From: an uncultured Streptococcus sp.
GTDB taxonomy: Bacteria; Bacillota; Bacilli; Lactobacillales; Streptococcaceae
Assembly: GCA_934229725.1 (NCBI GenBank)
Contig: CAKQDX010000021.1
Coordinates: forward strand, 1-35,898
Direction: 5' to 3'
DNA: 35,898 bases
In this document: positions 7,674-15,459 of the stretch, in pieces
Numbering within the stretch: position 1 is the stretch's first letter
How the letters are laid out: each line of letters starts with the position of its first letter
Notes under the pieces: generated by a model
What the model saw: the letters and a program-made list of their open reading frames with translations, nothing else
What the model was told of the DNA's origin: nothing
The model's database searches: none
Translations under genes and position numbers: made by a program

Positions 7674-9353
7674 ATGGAAATAGCTAAGAAAAAAGTTTTA
7701 TATACAACGTTTGCTGCTTTGATTTTATCTAGTTTTACGCTACAAACAGGTAAAGCAGATGAAGTTCAGGCAAGTCCTGACAATGCCAATATAGATTATG
7801 TTAAGAGTGAGGCGCCAGCTCCTGCTCCTCTTGCTCCGCAAGCTGATTTTTCAGCAGTGGAAGCAAAAGCAGAGCCAGCCAGTCAAGTAACTTCAGTAGT
7901 GACATCAACATCACTGATGGTCGTTTCTTCGAGTGAAACGGATGAGGGACTTCTTGAAGTGCACTCTCAAGTTGATATCGTAGAGACAAGAGTTTCTAAG
8001 GCTACACCTCATTCAGAAGGGGCTCAAGTACAAGCTTTTAGTGCAGATCACTCAGTAGCGACATCTGAGCGAGGCGATGCAAAGCCGGCATCTGATTCTG
8101 AGCAAGCTAAGCCCAACATTGTACTTACTTACGACAAGTCTCGTGAGGCTACAGCTACAGCTGAATCTCAAGCGGTAACATCTATGTATAAGAGTGAAAG
8201 TACACTTTATACATCTGAACTTGCTGGGAATACCCATGCTATTGAAAAATCGGAATTTTCTTCCCTTAATTCTCATACGACATCTGTAAGTGCTACTAAT
8301 TTTAGCCAAGCCATCGCAACTTCCGAACTTGCTTCAGAAGCTGCAAGTACTGCTAGCTCTCTTGCGTCAACGAACGCAGAAGCAAGTCAGTCAAATAAAA
8401 ATACAGAGGAGAGTCTAACTGTCCTCACAGTTGGATGGAAAGATTCAACATCAACTTCTGAAGTTTTTGAAACTTCTGTAGTGGTTTCTATGTTGCAGAG
8501 CGAGAGTTTGACTTATTCGTCAGAAGTAACCTTTACGGATGGCCATATCTCAGAGATTCTAGCGACTCCAATCACCTCTGAAGTTTACACTGTAGTTCCT
8601 AAACGTGATAGTACCGGTTCTCTTCTTGAAGATCACCCAGCTGTTACAGGAAATACAGATATTCTCTATTTGGCACGTGGTGAAATCTTTAACGTCAACT
8701 TCGATGTTAACAAGATGGACGGTAAGAAGATTAAGGGTCTTAATCTTGTTCTTGATGGGAAACAAATTCACCATAGCTACTTTGTTGAAGGAACTTTGGA
8801 TGAAGTAAATGCTGGTTTGAGTGCCTACCACTTGGCAGAGCAAACGACTGGTATCCATAAGATGACCTTTGAGTTGATTGATACAGATAATAATATCCAT
8901 TATCTGACACAAACATTTAGCGTCTTCAATGATGGAGATCTGCCGGTGACTCCTGGTGGTTATCAAAGGACCCAGTACCCATCGACCACGACAACAATGA
9001 CTATACCGGTAACCTATAATACTAGTGTAAACAACTATACTGAAGCAGCTAATCATATTCAGGCTACGGCTGTAAATGAGTTGGCTGAGACAACTAGAGC
9101 CCTGACACAGCAATTAGCAGATCAAATTGCTGAGGTTTTGAGTGGTTGGTCTTCAGCGATTTCTGGAAGTAATACAACAAGCTCTGGTTCAATCGATATT
9201 TTCCAAGCAGCAAGTAAAACCATTACTCAGGCTGCGAGAAAGATTGCAGAAACAATCTCAGATCCAGATACGGTCGGGAAGCAAGCCTTGGCTGCTGCAA
9301 CCGTTGTTCTTGTTCTTCTCGTGCTTTACCTAGCAGCAATTACGTTTATTTAA
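7674..9353 (+). CDS. Ser/Thr-rich exported surface protein with C-terminal membrane anchor
   Basis: A 559-residue protein that I cannot assign to a named family. Residues 1-29 form a signal peptide (basic start, hydrophobic core, cleavage near GKADE). Residues 30-310 are low complexity, rich in Ser, Thr, Ala and Glu, with degenerate repeats: 168-195 (VTSMYKSESTLYTSEL) resembles 270-297 (VVSMLQSESLTYSSEV). Residues 310-420 look like a folded beta-rich domain. Residues 450-530 form an Ala-rich, probably coiled helix, and 537-559 is a transmembrane helix at the extreme C-terminus with no LPXTG and no basic tail. It is therefore probably membrane-tethered, not sortase-linked. AGGAGGTGA abuts the ATG with a short spacing. 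Strong promoter and its own terminator: a single-gene unit. Confidence 0.8.
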   Translation: MEIAKKKVLYTTFAALILSSFTLQTGKADEVQASPDNANIDYVKSEAPAPAPLAPQADFSAVEAKAEPASQVTSVVTSTSLMVVSSSETDEGLLEVHSQVDIVETRVSKATPHSEGAQVQAFSADHSVATSERGDAKPASDSEQAKPNIVLTYDKSREATATAESQAVTSMYKSESTLYTSELAGNTHAIEKSEFSSLNSHTTSVSATNFSQAIATSELASEAASTASSLASTNAEASQSNKNTEESLTVLTVGWKDSTSTSEVFETSVVVSMLQSESLTYSSEVTFTDGHISEILATPITSEVYTVVPKRDSTGSLLEDHPAVTGNTDILYLARGEIFNVNFDVNKMDGKKIKGLNLVLDGKQIHHSYFVEGTLDEVNAGLSAYHLAEQTTGIHKMTFELIDTDNNIHYLTQTFSVFNDGDLPVTPGGYQRTQYPSTTTTMTIPVTYNTSVNNYTEAANHIQATAVNELAETTRALTQQLADQIAEVLSGWSSAISGSNTTSSGSIDIFQAASKTITQAARKIAETISDPDTVGKQALAAATVVLVLLVLYLAAITFI

Positions 9354-9359
9354 TATGCT

Positions 9360-9389
9360 TTGCCCTCGTAAGAGGGCCTTTTTTATGAT
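9360..9389 (+). promoter_or_regulatory. Candidate rlmB promoter nested in the terminator
   Basis: TTGCCC (9360-9365), 18-bp spacer, TATGAT (9384-9389). The -35 lies within the left arm of the preceding terminator. Transcription from here would start about 5 nt before the rlmB ATG. Confidence 0.45.
9362..9384 (+). terminator. Terminator after the surface-protein gene
   Basis: Perfect arms GCCCTC (9362-9367) and GAGGGC (9372-9377), 4-nt loop, T-run 9379-9384. Confidence 0.88.
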
Positions 9390-9400
9390 AGAATGGGCTT

Positions 9401-10144
9401 ATGAAAACAACTAAAGAATCAAGTCTAGACATTGTTTATGGTGTGCACGCTGTAACAGAAAGTCTCGAGGCTAATACCGGTAATAAACTCTATATTCAAG
9501 ATGATCTTCGAGGGAAGAATGTTGATGCTATCAAGGCTTTGGCAGCTGAAAAGAAGGTTTCTATTTCTTGGACACCTAAGAAAACCTTGTCTGATATGAC
9601 AGGTGGAGCTGTCCATCAAGGTTTTGTTCTTCGTGTGTCAGAGTTTGCTTATGCTGAGTTCTCAGATATTATGGACAAGGCTGAGCAAGAGGAAAATCCT
9701 CTTATTCTTATTTTAGATGGACTCAACGATCCTCATAACTTTGGTTCCATCTTGCGTACGGCTGATGCTACTCAGGTAACAGGTGTTATTATTCCTAAGC
9801 ATCGTGCTGTAGGGGTAACACCTGTCGTTGCCAAAACTTCAACAGGAGCAGTGGAGCATATTCCCATTGCTCGTGTGACTAATCTTAGTCAAACTCTTGA
9901 TAAGCTTAAAGAAGCAGGCTTCTGGATATTTGGAACAGACATGGATGGTACACCATCTCATAAATGGAACACCGCTGGGAAACTTGCTCTGATTATCGGT
10001 AATGAAGGAAAAGGCATCTCTGCTAACATCAAAAAACAAGTAGATGAGATGATTACTATCCCTATGAGTGGTCATGTACAAAGCCTTAACGCCAGCGTGG
10101 CAGCTGCAGTGCTCATGTATGAAGTTTATCGAAACCGATTATAA
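9401..10144 (+). CDS. rlmB: 23S rRNA (guanosine-2'-O-)-methyltransferase RlmB (SpoU family)
   Basis: S-adenosylmethionine-dependent rRNA 2'-O-methyltransferase of the SPOUT superfamily. The 247-residue protein has an N-terminal L30e-like substrate-binding part (IVYGVHAVTESL) and the three SpoU motifs: NDPHNFGSILRTADA, IIGNEGKGIS and MSGHVQSLNASVAAA. The ATG at 9401 has no Shine-Dalgarno sequence upstream, and the only visible promoter lies so close that the mRNA would be nearly leaderless. It heads a tight run with rae1 and degV. Confidence 0.93.
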   Translation: MKTTKESSLDIVYGVHAVTESLEANTGNKLYIQDDLRGKNVDAIKALAAEKKVSISWTPKKTLSDMTGGAVHQGFVLRVSEFAYAEFSDIMDKAEQEENPLILILDGLNDPHNFGSILRTADATQVTGVIIPKHRAVGVTPVVAKTSTGAVEHIPIARVTNLSQTLDKLKEAGFWIFGTDMDGTPSHKWNTAGKLALIIGNEGKGISANIKKQVDEMITIPMSGHVQSLNASVAAAVLMYEVYRNRL

Positions 10145-10146
10145 CG

Positions 10147-10662
10147 ATGAAAAAAAGAATACTTTTGGTTGATGGTTATAACATGATTGCCTTTTGGCAA
10201 GAAACCCGTCAACTCTTTAAGACTAATCAGCTTGATGAAGCTCGTGAAACACTGCTTCGTAAGCTCAATCATTATGCCAACTTTGAACATATTGATGTCA
10301 TCTGTGTATTTGATGCCCAGTTCGTTCCAGGAACCCGTCAGCGCTATGACCAATATCGTATTAGTGTTATTTTTACTGAGGAAGACGAGACAGCAGATAG
10401 CTATATTGAGCGAGCAGCAGCTGAGATGAATACTGTTCAACATCTAGTTGAAGTAGCAACCAGTGACCTAAATGAACAGTGGGCTATATTTTCTCAGGGG
10501 GCTTTACGTGTTTCAGCACGAGAGTTGGAAGAACGTGTCAATACCGTTAAATCGGACTTAGACAAGATGTCGGCACATATTGACTTAAAAACACCCAAGT
10601 TAGGTCCATGGGATGATACACAATTAGGTCAACTACAGGATCTTTTAAATGAAATAGAATAG
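10147..10662 (+). CDS. rae1: NYN-domain ribonuclease (Rae1/YacP family)
   Basis: A 171-residue PIN-like NYN-domain protein with the family's N-terminal LLVDGYNMI and acidic residues in FTEEDETADSYIE, then VATSDLNEQWAIFSQGA. In Bacillus the homologue is a ribosome-associated endonuclease that cuts mRNA in the A site. It starts 2 nt after the rlmB stop with no obvious ribosome-binding site, implying coupled translation. Position next to rlmB is typical of Firmicutes. Confidence 0.88.
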   Translation: MKKRILLVDGYNMIAFWQETRQLFKTNQLDEARETLLRKLNHYANFEHIDVICVFDAQFVPGTRQRYDQYRISVIFTEEDETADSYIERAAAEMNTVQHLVEVATSDLNEQWAIFSQGALRVSARELEERVNTVKSDLDKMSAHIDLKTPKLGPWDDTQLGQLQDLLNEIE

Positions 10663-10670
10663 AGGGACAT

Positions 10671-11531
10671 ATGACATTCAAAATTTTGACAGATTCAACA
10701 GCAGATTTAGATGAAAAATGGGCTCAGGAAAATGAGGTAGAACTCGTTGGTTTGACCATTACTCTGGATGATACTACCTATGAGACCGTAGGACCTAACC
10801 GTTTAACCAGTGACCGTCTCTTGAAATGTATGCGAGAAGGTGCTCAGCCGACTACAAGTCAGGTGAATGTTGGTCAATTTGAAGAGGTCTTTCGTCGTCA
10901 CGCCCAAAATGGCGATTCTCTCCTTTATATTGCCTTTTCATCAGTGCTTTCAGGTACTTATCAAAGTGCAGTCATGGCACGTGACATGATTTTGGATGAA
11001 TATCCAGAGGCTGTCATTGAAATTATAGATAGCCGAGCAGCAGCAGGTGGAGAAGGTTATCTCTCTATCTTGGCAGCAGAAGCTCGTGACAAGGGTAAGA
11101 GCTTATCTGAAACAAAAGACATGATTGAGGCTATTTTGCCACGATTACGTACTTACTTCTTGGTTGATGATCTTTACCATCTGATGCGTGGGGGTCGCCT
11201 TTCTAAGAGTTCAGCCATTATTGGTAGTTTGATTAATATCAAGCCCCTCCTTTGGTTAGATGCCTCAGGCAAGTTGGTTCCTTTGGCCAAGATTCGTGGA
11301 CGTAAAAAAGCTATTAAGGAAATGTTTCTGCATGCGACTCAAGATATTGGTCATAGTACAGCAATTGTTGCTTATGCTAACGACATCGAAGTGGCAGAAA
11401 AGCTCAAAGAAGATTTGTTAGCAGTTGATGGTATTGAGCAAGTTCTTATTATGCCACTTGGTCCAGTTATTTCTACCCACGTCGGACCAGATACCTTGGC
11501 CGTCTTTACGATTGGTAAAGAAGCTAGATAG
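10671..11531 (+). CDS. DegV-family fatty-acid-binding protein
   Basis: A 286-residue DegV (EDD-fold) protein. The N-terminal ILTDSTADL and the GTYQSA segment near residue 98 are the family hallmarks. Members bind a single fatty acid, and some act with fatty-acid kinase FakA as FakB subunits; which role applies here is not visible. Start ATG follows GAGGGA. Last gene of the rlmB-rae1-degV run. Confidence 0.9.
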   Translation: MTFKILTDSTADLDEKWAQENEVELVGLTITLDDTTYETVGPNRLTSDRLLKCMREGAQPTTSQVNVGQFEEVFRRHAQNGDSLLYIAFSSVLSGTYQSAVMARDMILDEYPEAVIEIIDSRAAAGGEGYLSILAAEARDKGKSLSETKDMIEAILPRLRTYFLVDDLYHLMRGGRLSKSSAIIGSLINIKPLLWLDASGKLVPLAKIRGRKKAIKEMFLHATQDIGHSTAIVAYANDIEVAEKLKEDLLAVDGIEQVLIMPLGPVISTHVGPDTLAVFTIGKEAR

Positions 11532-11540
11532 AAAAAATGT

Positions 11541-11567
11541 CAGATAGTCTTTCCTATCTGATTTTTT
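11541..11567 (+). terminator. Terminator after degV
   Basis: Perfect arms CAGATAG (11541-11547) and CTATCTG (11554-11560), 6-nt loop, then ATTTTTT. Confidence 0.88.
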
Positions 11568-11630
11568 GTTTTCTAAAATGATATGTTAATTGCAAATAAA
11601 AACATAACTTATACAAAATGAATGATATAT

Positions 11631-11658
11631 TTGACATTGTGTAAAATAATGCTATAAT
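11631..11658 (+). promoter_or_regulatory. Promoter of the membrane protein/Xre pair
   Basis: Consensus TTGACA (11631-11636), 16-bp spacer, consensus TATAAT (11653-11658). Confidence 0.82.
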
Positions 11659-11683
11659 GAATCTAGAAAATGGAGGAAACAAA

Positions 11684-12154
11684 ATGAAGAAGTCAAAGAA
11701 AAAAGTAGCTAGCACGATGGATGAACGTGCTCAGTTAATCAGTGCAGAATCTTCTGCTAGAGCTTATTGGGTGACCATGTTTGGTCTATTTGTAACGATT
11801 ATGGTTACTTATATGACACACTCCCTAGAATTAGCTCAATCACTATTAATCATTACATTCTTCGGTTCTATGTGCGTGGTCGTCGTGCACAGCGTATCAC
11901 GGAATGGGCATCCATGGTTGCTGGACAAAAAAATTGAGAAGAGAGTGTTCGTATTATCCTGGGTAATCTTGCTTTTTGGAATTGCTATGTCATTCATTGG
12001 TCTATTAAGTTTAGTACAGTCGTTTAAGATGGGTAAAAATCTTATGAGTAGTGTAGCATTTTTGACATTGGGGTTGGTTCTTATTTGTGAAGGATGGGTT
12101 ATTCTTAAAAGAATCAAGAAAAACCGTCTGGAAGAACTAGAAGACGAAGAGTAG
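11684..12154 (+). CDS. Four-helix membrane protein paired with an Xre regulator
   Basis: A 156-residue protein with a Lys-rich N-terminus, four hydrophobic segments (from about 24, 48, 84 and 115) and a charged C-terminus (LEELEDEE). The start is ATG 11684, with GGAGG at 11672-11676 and 7 nt spacing. An upstream in-frame ATG at 11657 falls inside the promoter -10 and cannot be the start. It is followed 9 nt later by a small DNA-binding protein. Pairs of a small multi-spanning membrane protein and a small regulator are common in Firmicutes; in some the membrane protein holds the regulator inactive, but that role here is inference. I do not assign a DUF number. Confidence 0.75.
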   Translation: MKKSKKKVASTMDERAQLISAESSARAYWVTMFGLFVTIMVTYMTHSLELAQSLLIITFFGSMCVVVVHSVSRNGHPWLLDKKIEKRVFVLSWVILLFGIAMSFIGLLSLVQSFKMGKNLMSSVAFLTLGLVLICEGWVILKRIKKNRLEELEDEE

Positions 12155-12163
12155 GTTTTTTAA

Positions 12164-12364
12164 ATGAAAAATTTAAAATTAAAGTCAGCGCGTGTGGCAA
12201 AAGACCTCACTCAACAAGGCTTAGCAGATGCTATAGGAGTCTCTCGTCAGACCATCTCAGCTATTGAAAAGGGAGACTACAATCCGACCATAAACCTGTG
12301 TATTGCTATCTGCAAAACTCTGGACAAAACTTTAGACCAGCTTTTTTGGGAATCTGAGGATTAG
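12164..12364 (+). CDS. Small Xre/Cro-type transcriptional regulator
   Basis: A 66-residue protein that is almost entirely one helix-turn-helix domain: LTQQGLADAIGVSRQTISAIEKGDYNPTINL-type arrangement, with the recognition helix at SRQTISAIE, and a short C-terminal end (DQLFWESED). This is the YgzD/YozG-like group of minimal Cro/C1 regulators often found beside small membrane proteins. Probably co-transcribed with the preceding gene and perhaps autoregulatory. Confidence 0.85.
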   Translation: MKNLKLKSARVAKDLTQQGLADAIGVSRQTISAIEKGDYNPTINLCIAICKTLDKTLDQLFWESED

Positions 12365-12445
12365 TTTGTATCGCTTAGAGGAGAGGTTGCTGAGGGTTAA
12401 TTCTATTACCTACCTTATAAAACAGAGGCTAAAAAAATAAAAGAA

Positions 12446-12483
12446 AAACACCTCCAAATGACTTGCCTTGGACGTGTTTTTTT
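12446..12483 (+). terminator. Terminator after the Xre gene
   Basis: Arms 12446-12457 and 12468-12479 pair over 12 bp with one mismatch; the T-run continues to 12483. Confidence 0.75.
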
Positions 12484-12491
12484 GATATTAT
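12463..12491 (+). promoter_or_regulatory. Candidate rplM-rpsI promoter
   Basis: TTGCCT (12463-12468), 17-bp spacer, TATTAT (12486-12491), predicting a start near 12498, just before the structured leader. The -35 lies in the loop and arm of the preceding terminator. Confidence 0.5.
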
Positions 12492-12502
12492 GTTAAACGG
12501 TA

Positions 12503-12580
12503 TTGTTTACCCCATTTGAAAGGCCCCGGAACCTTCCAAATACTTTTCGATGGGAAGGAACACCCATCACTCGTAAACAA
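12503..12580 (+). promoter_or_regulatory. Ribosomal protein L13 leader (autoregulatory mRNA structure)
   Basis: The leader is closed by a perfect 8-bp long-range helix, TTGTTTAC (12503-12510) with GTAAACAA (12573-12580). Inside, CCTTCC (12532-12537) can pair with GGAAGG (12553-12558), and GATGGG can compete by pairing with CCCATC. Firmicutes rplM transcripts carry a known structured L13 leader at this place, thought to bind L13 for feedback control. Assignment to that family is by position and shape; a covariance-model search would settle it. Confidence 0.7.
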
Positions 12581-12606
12581 AAATCGAACTATATATAGGA
12601 GAAATC

Positions 12607-13053
12607 ATGAACAAAACAACATTTATGGCTAAACCAGGCCAAGTTGAACGTAAATGGTATGTCGTTGACGCAACTGATGTGCCACTTGGACGTCTTTCTG
12701 CAGTAGTTGCTAGCGTACTTCGCGGAAAAAACAAACCAACTTTCACACCACACACTGATACAGGTGATTTCGTAATCGTTATCAATGCTGAAAAAGTTAA
12801 ATTGACTGGTAAAAAAGCAACTGATAAGATCTACTACACTCACTCAATGTATCCAGGTGGATTGAAACAAATCTCAGCAGGTGAACTTCGTTCTAAAAAC
12901 GCTGTTCGTTTGATTGAAAAATCAGTTAAAGGTATGCTTCCACACAACACTCTTGGACGCGCACAAGGTATGAAATTGAAAGTCTTCGTTGGCGCTGAGC
13001 ACACTCACGCTGCACAACAACCAGAAGTACTTGATATCTCAGGACTTATCTAA
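12607..13053 (+). CDS. rplM: 50S ribosomal protein L13
   Basis: A 148-residue protein with typical L13 sequence (KWYVVDATDVPLGRLS, PHTDTGDFVIVINAEK, GMLPHNTLGR). The start ATG follows AGGAGA. Codon use is strongly biased as expected of a ribosomal gene. Forms an operon with rpsI, 27 nt downstream. Confidence 0.99.
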   Translation: MNKTTFMAKPGQVERKWYVVDATDVPLGRLSAVVASVLRGKNKPTFTPHTDTGDFVIVINAEKVKLTGKKATDKIYYTHSMYPGGLKQISAGELRSKNAVRLIEKSVKGMLPHNTLGRAQGMKLKVFVGAEHTHAAQQPEVLDISGLI

Positions 13054-13080
13054 TTCTAAGAGGAAAGGAGCACTAATATA

Positions 13081-13473
13081 ATGGCACAAGCACAATATGC
13101 AGGTACAGGACGCCGTAAAAACGCCGTTGCACGCGTACGTTTGGTTCCAGGTACTGGTAAAATCACTGTTAACAAAAAAGATGTAGAAGAATACATCCCA
13201 CACGCAGACCTTCGTCTCGTTATCAACCAACCTTTTGCAGTTACTTCAACTGAAGGTTCATACGACGTACACGTTAACGTTGTAGGTGGTGGATACGCTG
13301 GTCAATCAGGTGCGATCCGTCACGGTATCGCTCGTGCACTTCTTCAAGTAGACCCAGACTTCCGCGATTCATTGAAACGCGCTGGACTTCTTACTCGTGA
13401 TGCACGTATGGTTGAACGTAAGAAACCAGGCTTGAAGAAAGCTCGTAAAGCTAGCCAGTTCTCTAAACGTTAA
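13081..13473 (+). CDS. rpsI: 30S ribosomal protein S9
   Basis: A 130-residue protein ending in the conserved KKARKASQFSKR tail that reaches into the ribosomal P site. AGGAAAGGAG precedes the start. Its 3' end is the integration target of the genomic island that follows: the last 16 codons, stop and terminator recur at 22220-22369 with only a few changes. Confidence 0.99.
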   Translation: MAQAQYAGTGRRKNAVARVRLVPGTGKITVNKKDVEEYIPHADLRLVINQPFAVTSTEGSYDVHVNVVGGGYAGQSGAIRHGIARALLQVDPDFRDSLKRAGLLTRDARMVERKKPGLKKARKASQFSKR

Positions 13474-13572
13474 GAAACGGCTACAACACAGCATTTATCA
13501 ACACTTCATGGTTCACACCATGGGGTGTTTTTTGATGTTTTTTTGGCAAAATTCACACCACTTTTCACACCA
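13423..13572 (+). repeat. Left attachment repeat (attL-like) of the rpsI island
   Basis: A 150-bp segment from rpsI codon KPGLKK onward through the stop and terminator to CACTTTTCACACCA. It matches 22220-22369 with about 6 mismatches and no gaps; 13489-13572 is identical. It contains three TTCACACCA units at 13512, 13552 and 13564. Confidence 0.9.
13500..13533 (+). terminator. rpsI terminator (inside the left attachment repeat)
   Basis: Arms 13500-13511 and 13518-13529 pair over 12 bp with two G-T wobbles, followed by a T-run. An identical copy lies at 22297-22330. Confidence 0.88.
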
Positions 13573-13780
13573 TTGGGAAGTTTAATCAATATTGAAGGTA
13601 GCCAAGGAACACGACGAGTGTTATCTAATTTATCATATGAACTAACGCTTATGCATTTTTCACAGTTTCATGAAGGTTATGAGTCGGTTGGTATTTTACA
13701 ATCTTTGTGACCGAAATTAATTGAGTTATTTATCAAGCAAATGATGATGATTGGAGTAATTGTGCTGAGAAATAATATAA
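13573..13780 (+). other. Non-coding or decayed segment at the left island end
   Basis: One plus-strand frame stays open to the stop at 13708-13710 and encodes a protein-like string (LINIEGSQGTRRVLSNLSYE, then MHFSQFHEGYESVGIL), but without a start of its own. It could be the 3' end of a lost gene. Nothing else is recognisable. Confidence 0.3.
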
Positions 13781-13810
13781 AACGCAATCAACTTTTAAAT
13801 TGATTGCGTT
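13781..13810. terminator. Hairpin terminator of the DHA2-type pump gene
   Basis: Perfect 11-bp arms AACGCAATCAA (13781-13791) and TTGATTGCGTT (13800-13810). On the minus strand it follows the pump stop codon and is succeeded by TTTTATATTATTTC, so it ends that gene; it may act in both directions. Confidence 0.75.
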
Positions 13811-13820
13811 CTGTTTAGTT

Positions 13821-15191
13821 TTATTCTTTTCCATAAAGGTAACGACTAGCAATTAACCAAGTAGCAATATACATTATCATGTTAACCAAAAATGCGACAA
13901 CGATGACTATATTCCAATCATGGGATAAATTAGTAGTTACAATCCCCATAATTGTCGTACCAAAAAGTCCACCAATCTGTTTGTTAGCGTTTAGAGTTGC
14001 ACCAGCAATTCCAGATAATTCTTGACCAGCAGCTTCCATAAGAATGGTTGTAGTTGCTGGAGTTAACACTCCGATACCTAGACTCATTAAAGAAAATAAA
14101 GGAATTAGGATGTATAGTTGAATTTCATGAAAAAGAACTCCAATTCCAAAAATTACTGCTGCTCCTACAATGGCAAAAATAATTGAGACAGTAGCGAGAC
14201 TTCCCACGGAAAATCGTTTTACAGCACGTGCGTAAAATAAATTACCAATAATTAAGACAATCATTCCTGGTAGAATGAGTAGTCCAGAAACCATTGAGGA
14301 AAGGTTTAAATAAGTTTGAAAATAAAGTCCTAGCACCAAAACAATACCATATAATGAAATGTTAACTACTAAACCTAACAGATTAGAGACAATAAACTTA
14401 GCATTTTTTAATAGTTGGTGGGGAACAATAGGTGATTTACTTTTTTTATCGTGGACTACTAAACCAATAGCAAATAATATAAATAGGAGAAGAAACAATA
14501 AAAGATTTGAGTTACTATAACCATATTGATTCCCTTCAACAAGGTAAATAACTAGACTTCCGATAGTTGTAACCAGAAATATATTACTAAAGATGTCAAT
14601 TCTGGCCTTTTGATTGGCAATATTATTTTTCACGAGAAGTAATATTGAAATTACTGTCAAAATTCCAAATGGAATATTGACTAAGAAAATACCCCTCCAT
14701 CCGAAGTAGTTAATAATTAGTCCACCAATAAAAGAACCAGTACCGGTTGCAACAGAAATAATTGCTGTCCAGATTCCTAACATACGTGCTCTTTTAGTAG
14801 AATCGGGGTATGAAATGAATAAAAGTGCTAATGAACTTGGCATAAACAAAGAAGCACCGAAACCTTGAATGAATCTAAGTATAATTAATGTTTCAATATT
14901 TGGTGAAAAAGAGCACCCTAACGAGGCAAGTGTAAAAATTGTCATTCCAACTAATAAAATTCTTTTAGCACCATATTTTGTTGTTAGATTTCCTGAAAGT
15001 AAGAGCAAAGAGCCTAAAGCTAGTGTATAGGCGTTAATAATCCAAATGGATTGCTCTAATGAGACGCTCATAGCTGTTTCAATATGAGGCACTGCAAGAA
15101 CAACTCCGGTTGTATCTAGGACCGCCATAATGTATCCTAGCGAAAGAATAAAAAGTAGATAAGCTGGTGCTTTTGTATTTGTTTTTTTCAT
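13821..15191 (-). CDS. MFS multidrug efflux transporter (DHA2/EmrB-QacA type)
   Basis: A 456-residue integral membrane protein, probably with 14 helices. The first helix carries VLDTTGVVLAVPHI, equivalent to the LDxTVVNVALP motif of drug:H+ antiporters with 14 spans. GNLTTKYGAKRILLVG after helix 2 matches MFS motif A, and IQGFGASLFMPSS and GTGSFIGGLI fit motifs B and C. Its start overlaps the stop of an upstream reading frame (TAATG), with CGGAG as ribosome-binding site. An HxlR regulator is divergent, implying induction by a toxic or redox-active compound. The substrate cannot be told from sequence. Confidence 0.88.
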   Translation of the reverse strand: MKKTNTKAPAYLLFILSLGYIMAVLDTTGVVLAVPHIETAMSVSLEQSIWIINAYTLALGSLLLLSGNLTTKYGAKRILLVGMTIFTLASLGCSFSPNIETLIILRFIQGFGASLFMPSSLALLFISYPDSTKRARMLGIWTAIISVATGTGSFIGGLIINYFGWRGIFLVNIPFGILTVISILLLVKNNIANQKARIDIFSNIFLVTTIGSLVIYLVEGNQYGYSNSNLLLFLLLFILFAIGLVVHDKKSKSPIVPHQLLKNAKFIVSNLLGLVVNISLYGIVLVLGLYFQTYLNLSSMVSGLLILPGMIVLIIGNLFYARAVKRFSVGSLATVSIIFAIVGAAVIFGIGVLFHEIQLYILIPLFSLMSLGIGVLTPATTTILMEAAGQELSGIAGATLNANKQIGGLFGTTIMGIVTTNLSHDWNIVIVVAFLVNMIMYIATWLIASRYLYGKE

Positions 15192-15357
15192 TAAGCTTTC
15201 TCCGTTATTTCATCAAACCAATTTTCATTTATCAATCAAAAACAATATGTTTAACTTTCTGAAAATATTTTACTTGAGTATATCCAGTACTAAAGTATCT
15301 TCCATCAGCGCAACCGAGAATATCTTCGATACGGTCCAACATAGTTATAATATCCAT
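15192..15357 (-). pseudogene. Small or frameshifted gene ahead of the DHA2 pump
   Basis: An AAGGGAG ribosome-binding site lies 8 nt before ATG 15357. The open frame gives 41 residues (starting MDIITMLDRIEDILGCADGR) and stops at 15232-15234. A second frame immediately after it is protein-like (INENWFDEITEKA) and ends in TAA overlapping the pump ATG (TAATG). This arrangement suggests one longer coupled gene broken by a frameshift near 15235-15240, though a genuine 41-residue peptide is also possible. I recognise no family. Confidence 0.45.
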
Positions 15358-15430
15358 AGTAATTTCTCCCTTCAAGTGATACAATTAACTTATCATGTAA
15401 TTATTTATGAAACAAGAAGGGAAAAAAAGT

Positions 15431-15441
15431 ATAGTAACTAT
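15431..15441. promoter_or_regulatory. Candidate HxlR operator
   Basis: ATAGT-A-ACTAT is an 11-bp palindrome just upstream of the hxlR ribosome-binding site (AAAGGAGG, 15447-15453). HxlR/YodB-type repressors bind similar AT-rich TAGT/ACTA palindromes. Related ATAGT words recur at 15341 and 15356 on the pump side. Confidence 0.35.
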
Positions 15442-15459
15442 CAAAAAAGGAGGAAATGA

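Noticed and set aside
11657..11683. Upstream start giving a nine-residue longer membrane protein
   Set aside because: The ATG lies within the promoter -10; the start at 11684 has a good ribosome-binding site.
13525..13710. A 61-residue gene starting in the rpsI terminator
   Set aside because: Its start lies in the attachment repeat and terminator and has no ribosome-binding site; at most the end of a lost gene.
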